Part shown: piece by piece, positions 8,623 through 17,350 of the stretch
How positions within the stretch are numbered: position 1 is the first letter of the stretch
Layout of the letters: every line of letters begins with the position of its first letter
DNA from: CAYYIS01 sp964470965
GTDB taxonomy: Bacteria; JAAXHH01; JABIQT01
Direction: 5' to 3'
Assembly (NCBI GenBank): GCA_964470965.1
Contig: CAYYIS010000011.1
Span: 1-64,000 of the forward strand
Length of the DNA stretch: 64,000 bases
Position numbers and translations under genes: made by a program
Notes under the pieces: generated by a model
The model's database searches: none
Seen by the model: only the letters and a program-made list of their open reading frames with translations
What the model was told of the DNA's origin: nothing

Positions 8623-9588
8623 ATGACCATATCTAAGGCCGATAAAATCCATGAGCGCGCCACTGTCGTTGTCGACCACGACCATCGGCCCATTGGATCG
8701 GATATCCCGCTGATGAAAACAGGAGGGGTAACCGCCAAGGTATATCAGGTCTCGCTTGATGTGGACCTTGATGTCGGTTATAAAGCTTCCGCGGAGAAGA
8801 GGAATGGATGGCTTCGGCTGGCTGAGCAGGGCATGACGAAGACGCTGGATGAGATCGAAGCCAATGCCCCCCACTGCGTGCTGGCGAAAACGGCATCCGA
8901 CATCCGGCTGGCGAAGGCGGCAGATCAGGTCGCCATCCTGCTGGGGGTGGAGGGGGCCCGGTGGCTGGAGGAATCACTAGAACCACTCAGCAAGTTTCAC
9001 AGCCTCGGTCTACGAGAGTTGCAGTTGACCTGGGCCTACCCAAACGCCCTGGTCCCGGACGGACGACTCAGTGCATTTGGCCGGCAGGTCGTGTCCGAAT
9101 GCGGGCGTCTGGGTGTGATCGTTGATGTAACACATATACCGCGGGCTGCATTCGATGATGTTGTAGAACAAGCCCAGTTGCCGATTATCGTGTCCCATGG
9201 CACGGCGCAACGGGTAACCAAAGACCTTGATGACACGCAGCTTCGGGCGATCGCCGATACGGGCGGTGTACTGGGTATTCATTTCTATATTACCTATCTC
9301 GGTCCGAATCCCACACCGGCAGATGTAGTGAAACAGATCGACTATGTTGCGAATCTGGTGGGTATTGACCACATCGCGCTTGGCGTGGATTTCTTTCCTA
9401 CCGATGGGGTGTGGTACGATCTTCAGGCGGCTCAGGGTGCGACGAATCTGCAATGGGCGGTGGAAGATATGAGTGGGATGCCGGAAATCACCCGGTGTCT
9501 CGTAGATCACGGATATGGGGAAGAGGATATACACAAAATCCTCGGGGGTAATTTCCTGCGGGTATGCGAAACGGTTTTTGGAGCGTGA
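8623..9588 (+). CDS. Membrane dipeptidase-like protein, peptidase family M19
   Basis: A 321-aa TIM-barrel metallopeptidase related to renal/membrane dipeptidase, which hydrolyses dipeptides (some bacterial members prefer D-residues at the C-side). Visible family motifs are the bridging glutamate in LLGVEGARW, His in IVDVTHIP, His in IIVSHGTAQRV and Asp in IALGVDFF. The N-terminal HxD metal pair is not obvious: the sequence reads VVDHDHRP. It has no signal peptide, so it is probably cytoplasmic. GAGG lies upstream of the ATG. An amidohydrolase gene follows after 4 bp. Confidence 0.8.
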   Translation: MTISKADKIHERATVVVDHDHRPIGSDIPLMKTGGVTAKVYQVSLDVDLDVGYKASAEKRNGWLRLAEQGMTKTLDEIEANAPHCVLAKTASDIRLAKAADQVAILLGVEGARWLEESLEPLSKFHSLGLRELQLTWAYPNALVPDGRLSAFGRQVVSECGRLGVIVDVTHIPRAAFDDVVEQAQLPIIVSHGTAQRVTKDLDDTQLRAIADTGGVLGIHFYITYLGPNPTPADVVKQIDYVANLVGIDHIALGVDFFPTDGVWYDLQAAQGATNLQWAVEDMSGMPEITRCLVDHGYGEEDIHKILGGNFLRVCETVFGA

Positions 9589-9592
9589 CACT

Positions 9593-10570
9593 TTGATAAT
9601 CGACAGCCATATTCACGTATTTGATAGCTCGGTGGCGGGGGCGGAGGAGAATTTCCCGCTATGGCCCGGCAAGGAATGGGGAGGCAGCGGGGAGGACAGC
9701 CTGCGGCAGATGGACGAAGCCGGGATCGGAAAAGCGTTTCTGATAAGTTATACTCCGATCGATGTGGGGCCGCACTATGCGCCCGAACGCAGGGACCGCA
9801 TGATGCGGGTATTCCAGCACTATCTCAGGAAAGACTATTTTATAGAAGTATGGGAGCGGAATCGGGATCGCTACCTGTGGTTCGCCGATTCGATCGATCC
9901 CCGCGTGCCGGGGTACGTAGAGCGAGCGGCGCAGGACCTGGACCGTGGTGCTGCCGGGCTGAAGATGCTGCCGCTGTTTGTCGACACCGAAATGGGCGAT
10001 CCACGATGGCGGCCTGTTTTCGACCTGCTGCGGGAACGCGACTGCCCTTGCATAATTGATCTATCCTGGTGGTACGCGGACCAGCCGTGGTTTGCGCCCA
10101 GTGTGTATGGAAAGTATGCATCCTTTACCGAGTATGTAAAAGGATTCGGTCGCCTTATCGAAGACTATCCAGAGGTTCGCATACAGCTCGCCCATTACGG
10201 AACACCGCGCCTTATCGATCGAGGCGATGTCTCCGGCACACTTACCACCGGCACCATGCATTACGACCGCCTGGGGGAAGTCATCGATTTCATGCAGGCA
10301 TATCCCGGACTTCGGTGTGACCTCTCGGCCTATCAACTGCTGATAACACCGAATGATCCGTATCCTTACTGGCGGGCGTTGAAGGTATTGGAAGTGCTCG
10401 TCGATGGTTTGGGCACAGAACGGGTCCACTGGGGTACGGATTGGCCGTACCTGAGGTTGCATTCCTACGTGGAACTGATCAGCGCCATACGGGAAGCACC
10501 GTTTTTAGGGGAAGAACAGGTGGATCAGATCCTGGGCCTAAACGCGCAGAGGTTTCTGGAGGGGAAATGA
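9593..10570 (+). CDS. Amidohydrolase-2 family metal-dependent hydrolase
   Basis: About 325 aa, TIM-barrel amidohydrolase (COG2159 type). It has the N-terminal HxH metal motif (IDSHIHVF), a barrel histidine in IQLAHYG and the late aspartate in VHWGTDWPYLR. The frame is open from 9515, but the first 26 codons lie inside the dipeptidase gene. The TTG at 9593 follows a TGGAG by about nine bases and puts the HxH motif at residues 6-8, as is usual for the family. Family members act as decarboxylases or hydrolases on cyclic and aromatic acids; the substrate here cannot be read. It is probably co-transcribed with the M19 gene. Confidence 0.8.
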   Translation: MIIDSHIHVFDSSVAGAEENFPLWPGKEWGGSGEDSLRQMDEAGIGKAFLISYTPIDVGPHYAPERRDRMMRVFQHYLRKDYFIEVWERNRDRYLWFADSIDPRVPGYVERAAQDLDRGAAGLKMLPLFVDTEMGDPRWRPVFDLLRERDCPCIIDLSWWYADQPWFAPSVYGKYASFTEYVKGFGRLIEDYPEVRIQLAHYGTPRLIDRGDVSGTLTTGTMHYDRLGEVIDFMQAYPGLRCDLSAYQLLITPNDPYPYWRALKVLEVLVDGLGTERVHWGTDWPYLRLHSYVELISAIREAPFLGEEQVDQILGLNAQRFLEGK

Positions 10571-10857
10571 TACCCCACCGGGAAGTAAACAATACCGTAA
10601 GTCCAATCGGCATTGCGGATGCGGATTTTTGGGATGAATGTTTGGGTAAAAGAGGAGACGGTCGGCCCCAATCCTGTTGAAGGCCCCGGCCAAATTACGC
10701 CTACGCGGTTTGGAATGCGGACGATCTGGTTATGGAAGAGGCATGGGCCCATGTAACCGAGTTCCCCTTTCGGCCAGACAGTACAGATGGTATGGCAGGA
10801 GCACAGCACTCATCCCTTGTAAAAAACGGAGAGGCCATCCCATCCACGGCTACCACG

Positions 10858-11502
10858 CTAACGGATTGCTTCCAGAACCTGTTCCATGAACATCTCTTCC
10901 GAAAGATTCCCTTCGAAACTGGCTTCGTCGTTGATAACGATCTTTGGGACGCCCCGTACCTGATACTGTACGGACATCTCCTGGAACGCCATGGCGTCCA
11001 CCGCCTCGGCTGTGATCAGATCACTTTCTATCGCGAGCTTATGTGCCATCCGCACGGCTCCAGGACAGTGGGGTCATGTGGGGGTGGAGAACACCCTCAG
11101 ATGAATTGGAGCGGCAAGTGATGACAGGCGCTCCTGCGTGTTTGCCGATAGGCCTGATTCACCGGTGGACACGTCGACGATGTCATCGATAAAGGCGGGA
11201 AATTCGTGGCCGAAAGGAAAGCCGTAGTAGCGGACGCCGTAATCCTTCCTCCCTTCCACCACGATTGCCGGCATACGCTCGACACCGTACTGTTCCACTC
11301 TGGCGGAATCGGTCTGGAAATCGTACGTGGTCACATCTAGGTGATCGGAGAGGTCGGTCAGTTCGTTCATGACGGCGAGCATCTCCTCCGAATGTTCGGG
11401 CGGGTCGTTAGCCTGCGCGAAGAAGACCAATGTGGCCGGACCGCCCATTCCCTGGAAGCGTTCCTCGATGACCTGCCGGTCTTTTTCCTGGATCATGGGC
11501 AT
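10858..11502 (-). CDS. Candidate selenoprotein: PDO/glutaredoxin-like, in-frame TGA (Sec) at 11074-11076
   Basis: One continuous reverse frame encodes 214 residues if the single internal TGA is read through. It matches the two-domain protein-disulfide-oxidoreductase/glutaredoxin-like family. The C-terminal domain runs HLRVFSTPT-[TGA]-PHC-PGAVRMAH, later GVPKIVIND and the cis-Pro region of a thioredoxin fold. The TGA sits exactly where the first Cys of the CPxC active site is expected, and the second Cys is intact. The N-terminal domain has lost its CxxC (it reads FFAQANDPPEHSEEM). A SECIS-like hairpin follows the TGA. Recoding as selenocysteine is inference; a premature stop or base error remains possible. 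It lies 3 bp behind the MFS gene and is likely co-transcribed with it. Confidence 0.75.
11035..11060 (-). promoter_or_regulatory. Bacterial SECIS-like hairpin
   Basis: On the reverse strand, downstream of the in-frame TGA, GAGC pairs with GCUC and GUGC with GCAC, separated by a small C/AUAA internal loop. The apical loop is GGAUG. The loop begins 22 nt after the UGA and has G in its first two positions. Family knowledge: bacterial SECIS elements are stem-loops just 3' of the UGA, with a short loop beginning with G, about 16-37 nt away. The fit is good, but pairing was judged by eye. Confidence 0.55.
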
Positions 11503-11505
11503 ATT

Positions 11506-12636
11506 CTATTTACTCCTTGTCAAACGGTATTCGATATGTACGGCGGCGGCAAGCACCACGCAACATAACAGATACGGCGCTCGAAGTCCAATCAAATGCG
11601 CGAACAGGCCTCCCATAAGCGGTCCGGAGACATTGCCTATCCCAACGATCATTTCATGGAGCGCGCCTCCCTGCCCTTTACGTTCCCGCTGAAAAAACGA
11701 ATAGAACTGGCTCGCAGTGAAAGAGCTTCCGATGAGAAGGCCGGCGGTGGCGAAGCCCAGGCCGATTATGAAGGGGTCGCTTACGGTAGCGGTGACAATC
11801 ATGCCGCTAATGGTGGCGATTTGAGGAATGATTAGCGGATAGAGTCTGAATTGCCAGAAGTGGGCCCGGCGGACTATGAAGAAGATGCAGAACTGAATCA
11901 GGCGCGGGATGGCGAGCAGATAGCCGAGTACTGCTGGGGATATGGACAGATCGGTAGCCAGCTTCGGAAACTGGTAGCTGAGAATTCCCATGACGAAGAA
12001 GCCTGAGAAAGAGGAGATCCACGCAACCCTTCTGAAACGAAGCGTGTCCCCTGCCTGGGTCGATTTATCATGGGATTCTTCAGAAGATCCTTCAGGATCC
12101 ATCCTCAAACGGACCAGGAGAATTGCAAGCGCCAAAACGAGCATGCCAAACATGGCAATGACGAGCGGCAGACGCCCGTTGACTTCGTACAGAAGACCGC
12201 CGAGCAGCGGTCCGCCCATGTAGCCAATGGTCCAGACCATGTTGAAGGTGCCGAGAGTCCTCACTAGTTGAGACCGATTTTTTCCTTCCGCCAGCATCGC
12301 CTGAAGGGCTGGCCAGAACATCGCCATCGTTATCCAGATCACGGGGGCCAGAGTCACCAGAAGCCAGACCTCCTGCACGAAGATAAGTATCGCAAATATT
12401 AATGTGACCCATAGCGCTGCGATACCCATCAGTCGTTGCCGGTTGTACCGATCGGCCAGCCTGCCGGTGAATGCGCAGGACAGTGTATAGGCCACGGCTC
12501 CGGCCGTTCCGATAAGCCCCAATTCGACAACGGAAGCGCCGAGTTCAATGGCCAGAAGCGGGATGGCGAACGTTGCCAGGCCGGCACACAGGTCCATTAT
12601 GAAAGCGGATATGTAAAGGAAGAGGTTACCGCGCAA
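11506..12636 (-). CDS. Major facilitator superfamily transporter
   Basis: A 376-aa integral membrane protein with about 11-12 hydrophobic helices. The MFS loop 2-3 motif appears as GRLADRYNRQRLMG near residue 60. A hydrophilic central loop (MDPEGSSEESHDKSTQAGD) divides the two six-helix halves. The substrate cannot be read; drug or metabolite efflux is a reasonable guess. The gene downstream (the candidate selenoprotein) starts 3 bp after its stop. Its first codons overlap the end of the upstream methyltransferase frame by about 11 nt, so the three genes look like one operon. Confidence 0.8.
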   Translation of the reverse strand: MRGNLFLYISAFIMDLCAGLATFAIPLLAIELGASVVELGLIGTAGAVAYTLSCAFTGRLADRYNRQRLMGIAALWVTLIFAILIFVQEVWLLVTLAPVIWITMAMFWPALQAMLAEGKNRSQLVRTLGTFNMVWTIGYMGGPLLGGLLYEVNGRLPLVIAMFGMLVLALAILLVRLRMDPEGSSEESHDKSTQAGDTLRFRRVAWISSFSGFFVMGILSYQFPKLATDLSISPAVLGYLLAIPRLIQFCIFFIVRRAHFWQFRLYPLIIPQIATISGMIVTATVSDPFIIGLGFATAGLLIGSSFTASQFYSFFQRERKGQGGALHEMIVGIGNVSGPLMGGLFAHLIGLRAPYLLCCVVLAAAVHIEYRLTRSK

Positions 12637-13271
12637 TCACTACCTCGGGTAGGTGTGAAAACACAGGTAAATGATTCCGTGAGATCTGTTGAATTGTCAT
12701 TTTGACAAGACGGCTATTACCCTTGATGTAAAATAGGTATTCAAAAACGGTATATACTGCAAAAAGCGTAGGCCCAAAATCATTCTCAAANNNNNNNNNN
12801 NNNNNNNNNNNNNNNNNNNNNNNNNNNNNNNNNNNNNNNNNNNNNNNNNNNNNNNNNNNNNNNNNNNNNNNNNNNNNNNNNNNNNNNNNNACCACATCCC
12901 GTAATATGATTATATCATACGTATTGTCATCGAAAGGTAATGCATCGAGCGAGGAAATGGCAAAATTGGTATTGTCTGCACCATGTCCCTGGGAAAATGA
13001 CCTTGCGGAATACACAGGTGATTTGTCTATATCAACACCGGTAACCGCTCCGTAGCCTTTCATAAATGAAAACATTCCCCGCTCCAAGGCCACAACCTGC
13101 TTCCAAAATGCGAGAGTCTTGAAGACTGACAAAGGGCGCAAAATAATGAAAGCTTTTGAGATTCCAATCAAGTTCCATCTGGGAGTATTCTTGGTCAGGT
13201 ACATTGAGCCATGGGATAGGTTTTTGGAAAATCCTGTTTAGAACTTTACAGAAATGTTCGGCTGATCTCAT
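12626..13271 (-). pseudogene. Class I SAM-dependent methyltransferase, frameshifted and interrupted by an assembly gap
   Basis: The N-terminal part (from ATG 13271, preceded by GAGGAG) ends in the SAM motif ILEAGCGLGAG. The frame then breaks near 13083 at the homopolymer in GCGGGGAATG and continues in the next frame as MFSFMKGYGAVTGVDID, then FAISSLDALPFDDNTYDIIILRDV. Dropping one G restores a normal methyltransferase. A 100-N run (12791-12890) removes the middle. The part beyond (ending SHLPEVVIAR) is a plausible C-terminus, overlapping the MFS start. Because the error lies beside a scaffold gap, an assembly artefact is more likely than real decay. The target is unknown; the operon partners are MFS and PDO. 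Confidence 0.6.
12791..12890. other. Assembly gap, 100 N
   Basis: A run of exactly 100 undetermined bases, the usual length of a placeholder for a scaffold join. The true distance is unknown, so reading frames on the two sides need not match. Confidence 0.98.
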
Positions 13272-13316
13272 GATTCGGCTCCTCATTGTCAATATTCATG
13301 TTATCCGTTTAATGTG

Positions 13317-15005
13317 CTAAGAGAGGTTCCCCTGGGTAGGCCCGCGGGAAATAAAGTTGGAGGTGAGAAGGACCACAGAGACGAGAATCAGCAGGAATAC
13401 ACCGTAGGCCGCAGCGCTGCCGAAATTGAACTGTCGAAGTTGGGACAGGATTTCTATGGCTATAGGGCGGTTGCTGTATACATACAGCAGAATAGACGAG
13501 ACGAACTCGCCAAGCGCGGTGACGAACGCCAGAAGAGTACCTGCCAATACGCCGGGGCCGATCATCGGAAGCGTTACTCTGCGGAAGGCGTAAAACCATC
13601 GGGCACCCAGGTTGCGGGCCGCCTCTTCAAGGGAGTCGTCAACCTGCTCGAATGCGGCCGAAGCGGCACGAAAAACAATCGGCAGATGCCGTATAAAATA
13701 GGCGATAGGCAGCAGCCAGAACGTGCCTATCAGCACCTGGCCGAAACTGAACGGAGTACCCGTGCTGAACGCCACGATCAGGTTGATGGCCACCACCGTA
13801 CCCGGTAGGGCCCAGGGCACCATCACCAGAGCATCCAGGAGCCGCCGCCCCCGGAAGCGTCCCTTAACGACGAGATAGGCGGCGGTTACCCCGATGACCA
13901 AATCGGCCACGGTGGCCAGAACGGACATCTCCACACTGTTTTTGATCGGATCCAGAACGGCCGGATCCCGTAGCAGACGGGTGTAGCTTTCAGTGGTAAA
14001 CGTGTCGGGAAGAATCTGGAACGTCCAGGTGCCGTCTTTCACGAATGAGAGCACCAGGACGGTCACATGGGGCAGTAGCAGGATAACGACTGCCACGATA
14101 CCTACTCCGCCCAGCAGCAGGCGTTTCCACAAGCCCTGCACCTCACGGCGGCGTGAGGGGACGCCCTTGCCGGCCATGGCGTATTGTCGCCGACCTTCGT
14201 AATATCGCATCCAGAACAGGAATCCGAGGGAGAAGCCGGACAGAACCACCGTCTGCGTCACGGCCATGGACATGTCGCCATTCAGTTTGGCGGTGTAGAT
14301 ACCCAGGCTGAGGACACGAAAGCCGCCGGCGAATATAAACGGCGCGCTGAACGAATTCATAGATGTCATGAATACCAGAAGGGAAGCGGCCACCAATGCA
14401 GGAGTCAGCAGCGGGAGCGTTACGGTCCGGAACCGGAACCAGGTGGAGGCGCCCAGGTTGTAGGCCGCTTCTTCAACTGACGGATCGATACCGCGAAGCG
14501 CCGCTGAGGTGAACAGGTAAAAGAACACGTACATGGTATACCCGTGCACCAGAAGAATGGCCCCCACCCCTTTGAATGAAAACGGCACTTCCTCCAGGCC
14601 GAGTATCGCCTGAAGCCCTCGTGGCACCATTCCGCTTTCGCCATACAGGAACATGAATGCGATAACGCCAATGAGCGGCGGGAGAACAATTGGCAAGGTT
14701 GCCAGTGAAGCGAATACGGAGCGACCGGGGAAATCGTAGGTAAAAAAGATCAGCGCCAGGGGGACACCTATCAGCGCGGACAGGATCACGCTGCCAATAG
14801 AAATACCGATACTGTTGAACAACGCCTCAAGATGGACTGTACGATCCAGGTCGAAGAACTCGGCATAGTTGATGAGTGTGAATATCCCGTCCCTGAAGAA
14901 ACTCTCCCACAGTACCGTCAAGCTGGGGTAGACTACGTATCCGAGAATGATGAAACCAAGGGGTACGAGGACGATGGGAGCGCGGTATATGGATTGATGG
15001 GACAT
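13317..15005 (-). CDS. Ferric-type ABC transporter permease, fused double permease (FbpB/AfuB-like)
   Basis: About 562 aa with two copies of the binding-protein-dependent permease module, as in FbpB/SfuB-type iron(III) importers. Each half carries an EAA-loop motif: VEEAAYNLGASTWFRFRTVTLPLL in the first and LEEAARNLGARWFYAFRRVTLPMI in the second. About 12 membrane helices are expected. The ATG at 15005 is chosen; an in-frame GTG at 15029 is an alternative, and neither has a clear ribosome binding site. It sits between the ATPase gene (33 bp upstream, 57 bp from the ATG chosen) and the broken methyltransferase. Together with the next two genes it makes a complete importer. Substrate is most likely Fe(III); putrescine- or thiamine-type uptake cannot be excluded. 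Confidence 0.85.
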   Translation of the reverse strand: MSHQSIYRAPIVLVPLGFIILGYVVYPSLTVLWESFFRDGIFTLINYAEFFDLDRTVHLEALFNSIGISIGSVILSALIGVPLALIFFTYDFPGRSVFASLATLPIVLPPLIGVIAFMFLYGESGMVPRGLQAILGLEEVPFSFKGVGAILLVHGYTMYVFFYLFTSAALRGIDPSVEEAAYNLGASTWFRFRTVTLPLLTPALVAASLLVFMTSMNSFSAPFIFAGGFRVLSLGIYTAKLNGDMSMAVTQTVVLSGFSLGFLFWMRYYEGRRQYAMAGKGVPSRRREVQGLWKRLLLGGVGIVAVVILLLPHVTVLVLSFVKDGTWTFQILPDTFTTESYTRLLRDPAVLDPIKNSVEMSVLATVADLVIGVTAAYLVVKGRFRGRRLLDALVMVPWALPGTVVAINLIVAFSTGTPFSFGQVLIGTFWLLPIAYFIRHLPIVFRAASAAFEQVDDSLEEAARNLGARWFYAFRRVTLPMIGPGVLAGTLLAFVTALGEFVSSILLYVYSNRPIAIEILSQLRQFNFGSAAAYGVFLLILVSVVLLTSNFISRGPTQGNLS

Positions 15006-15061
15006 GAAGTAATTGATTAAAAAATTCACAGATTGGCGGATTATATGTACAGATTGGTCCG

Positions 15062-16117
15062 TTAATCTTTTAATAAAATGGCGTCTTCACCTGCGATGTG
15101 AATCCAGGCTTCTTCGCCGGATTGATAGGACCCTGCGGCTTCTTTCGTGCTTTCGACCACGATGAATTCCATGCCCTGGACATCGATGAGGTATTCTATG
15201 GATGCACCTTTGAATTGACGGTCCCTGATGGTGCAGGACTTGGCGTTGTCGGTTGCCTCGGGGCGCAGACGGATGGATTGAGGACGAACGGCAAGGTAGG
15301 CCGCATCTTGAGCACAATCTTTCTCGGGAAGAATTACTGAAAGACCGCCTTTATGTCGGAAGATATACTGCCCGTTTTCCTGTACCAGCGATCCTTCCAA
15401 TAGGTTCATCTTCCCCATGAACTGTGCCACAAACCGGTTGGCAGGCGTCCGATAGATCGTATCCGGCGAGTCGAGCTGCTGGCAGATTCCTTCGTTCATG
15501 ACCGCAATACGATCGGATACCGCAAGCGCTTCTTCCTGATCGTGGGTGACATAGACGGTGGTAATTTTGAGTTGCTTCTGCAGCGCTCGGATCTGGTCTC
15601 GTGTCTCTTCTCTAAGCTTGGCGTCCAGGTTGGAGAGCGGTTCGTCGAGAAGCAGCAGCGATGGCTCAATCACTACGGCTCGGGCCAGGGCCACACGCTG
15701 CTGCTGTCCACCTGAAAGCTGGGGTACCGGGCGCCGTTCGAGACCGGAGAGCCCGACGCTTTTAAGAACCGCCGCCACCCTGTCCGCTATTTCCGGCTTT
15801 TCCACGCGGCGTGTTTTCAGTCCGAACGCGACGTTCTCGAAAACCGTCATGTGCGGGAACAGCGCGTAGTTCTGGAACACCATGCCGGTATTTCGGCGGT
15901 TTACGGGAATGTATGAGACGTCTTTGTCATCGAAGAGGATGGAGCCTGAGGTGGGAAACGTGAAGCCGGCGATCATACGCAGGATGGTCGTCTTGCCACA
16001 GCCACTCGGGCCGAGCAGGCTGAAGAATTCCCCATCCTCCACCGTCAGGGTGATACCCTTGACGACGGGCGTGTCACCGAAGTTTTTGGTAAGATCAGTT
16101 AGGGTAACGCTGGCCAT
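15062..16117 (-). CDS. ABC transporter ATP-binding protein (FbpC/PotA type)
   Basis: A 351-aa ATPase subunit. Walker A is GPSGCGKTT, the signature is LSGGQQQR, Walker B is LLLLDEPLSNLD and the switch is VYVTHDQEEAL. After about residue 240 there is a TOBE-like regulatory domain (YLAVRPQSIRLRPE). It energises the fused permease encoded next. It is transcribed after the binding-protein gene, 9 bp downstream of it. Confidence 0.9.
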   Translation of the reverse strand: MASVTLTDLTKNFGDTPVVKGITLTVEDGEFFSLLGPSGCGKTTILRMIAGFTFPTSGSILFDDKDVSYIPVNRRNTGMVFQNYALFPHMTVFENVAFGLKTRRVEKPEIADRVAAVLKSVGLSGLERRPVPQLSGGQQQRVALARAVVIEPSLLLLDEPLSNLDAKLREETRDQIRALQKQLKITTVYVTHDQEEALAVSDRIAVMNEGICQQLDSPDTIYRTPANRFVAQFMGKMNLLEGSLVQENGQYIFRHKGGLSVILPEKDCAQDAAYLAVRPQSIRLRPEATDNAKSCTIRDRQFKGASIEYLIDVQGMEFIVVESTKEAAGSYQSGEEAWIHIAGEDAILLKD

Positions 16118-16126
16118 AGGAGAGAG

Positions 16127-17158
16127 TTAACCGTTGTCCTTTATGTTCTCATCCCAGTACCGCATCCATTCTCCGGATTTTTCCGCCAAGACATTCCAAT
16201 CGATATCAAACGGCAGCACATCGAGGTCGGCCATCCACTGCGGGAGGCTGTCTATCGGGATGTCCGTCCGGGTCGGGATACGGTAATGGTCGTTGGCCTG
16301 CAGCACAGAACTTTCGACGTTGGTGACGAACTCGTAGAATGTCTTGGCGTCTTCGGGGTTTTTACCGTTGGCGATCAGGGCGATGCAGTCCGTGAAAATG
16401 GGAGCGCCGCTCTTCGGGACCACGAAGCCGAACGGATAGTTGTAGGTATCGACCTGAAGCATGATGTCCGACATTAGCCACAATGAAACGATGCCTTCCT
16501 TGCGGGCGACCTTCTGGAACATCATAGTCGGGTTGATAGCGTAGTCTTTAGTATTGGCATCGAGCTTCTTTAGCCAGGTATACCCCTGGTCCGTAGTATT
16601 GCTGTCTTTGTAATACAGCCAGATCATGCCCGAATAGGTGGTCCTCATGGTGCCGGAGGCCAGCGGGTATCGTATCACTATCTTGTCTTTCCACTGCGGC
16701 GCTAGGAGCTCATCCCAGTCCTGCGGAGCTGTTTCTTCAGTGAGTACCTGGTTGTTGAACATTATGACAGGAATCAGCTGCGAAGTTCCGTACCAGCGGT
16801 CCTGGGGGTCCTTGAAATCATCTATCACCTGATCCGACCACGTGGGCCTATAAGGCTCCAGCAGGTTTTCATCGGCCGCCTGGCTGAAATTGGTCGCAGG
16901 TGCGCCCCACCAGATGTCACCCTGAGGGTTGGCTTTTTCAGAACGCACCCGATCCAGTGCATCCTGGGCGCCCATGTCCAGCCACTGCACATCTATCATA
17001 GCATTCGCCGCTTCGAAGCGCGCTTCGAACACTTCCAGAATTTCCTTGCCGTGTGGCGAATACACAGTGACAATCCGCTTACCCGGATCGCCATCACCGC
17101 AACCGACAGTCAGGATTATGCCCAGGAGTGCGAGAAAACCATGGTGGGCTACAGACAT
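16127..17158 (-). CDS. Extracellular solute-binding lipoprotein, ferric ABC importer
   Basis: A 343-aa family-1 type binding protein. An N-terminal hydrophobic segment ends in LTVGC, a plausible lipobox, so it is probably anchored by lipid in the periplasm. The mature region opens with RIVTVYSPHGKEILEVFEARF, typical of the FbpA/AfuA group. WGAPATNFSQAADENLL and TMRTTYSGM follow. It captures the substrate for the permease/ATPase pair downstream. AAGGA precedes the ATG. It is divergent from the patatin gene across a 192-bp AT-rich spacer. No convincing Fur box is visible. Confidence 0.85.
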   Translation of the reverse strand: MSVAHHGFLALLGIILTVGCGDGDPGKRIVTVYSPHGKEILEVFEARFEAANAMIDVQWLDMGAQDALDRVRSEKANPQGDIWWGAPATNFSQAADENLLEPYRPTWSDQVIDDFKDPQDRWYGTSQLIPVIMFNNQVLTEETAPQDWDELLAPQWKDKIVIRYPLASGTMRTTYSGMIWLYYKDSNTTDQGYTWLKKLDANTKDYAINPTMMFQKVARKEGIVSLWLMSDIMLQVDTYNYPFGFVVPKSGAPIFTDCIALIANGKNPEDAKTFYEFVTNVESSVLQANDHYRIPTRTDIPIDSLPQWMADLDVLPFDIDWNVLAEKSGEWMRYWDENIKDNG

Positions 17159-17274
17159 GATACATTCCTTTTAAATTGTTACAGAAATTGTATACGTCAA
17201 ACAGACTTGTATATATACCCTATTTCCTGAAAGGTGTCAACTGAGAAAGGAGAGCGGGAAAGGGACATTATTGC

Positions 17275-17303
17275 TTGTCATACGTTTAAGTTATGAGCAT
17301 ATT
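17275..17303 (+). promoter_or_regulatory. Possible sigma70 promoter of the patatin-barrel gene
   Basis: TTGTCA and CATATT are separated by 17 bp, about 48 bp upstream of the ATG at 17351. The -35 matches 5/6 and the -10 only 4/6 of the consensus. Confidence 0.3.
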
Positions 17304-17350
17304 TAAGCATCGGTTGGCTGGTTGATTGGTTCATTGGGATTAACGGGCAA

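Noticed and set aside
13083..13092. Programmed frameshift in the methyltransferase
   Set aside because: No slippery heptamer or downstream stimulator is seen; the site is a G homopolymer near a scaffold gap, so a sequence error is simpler.
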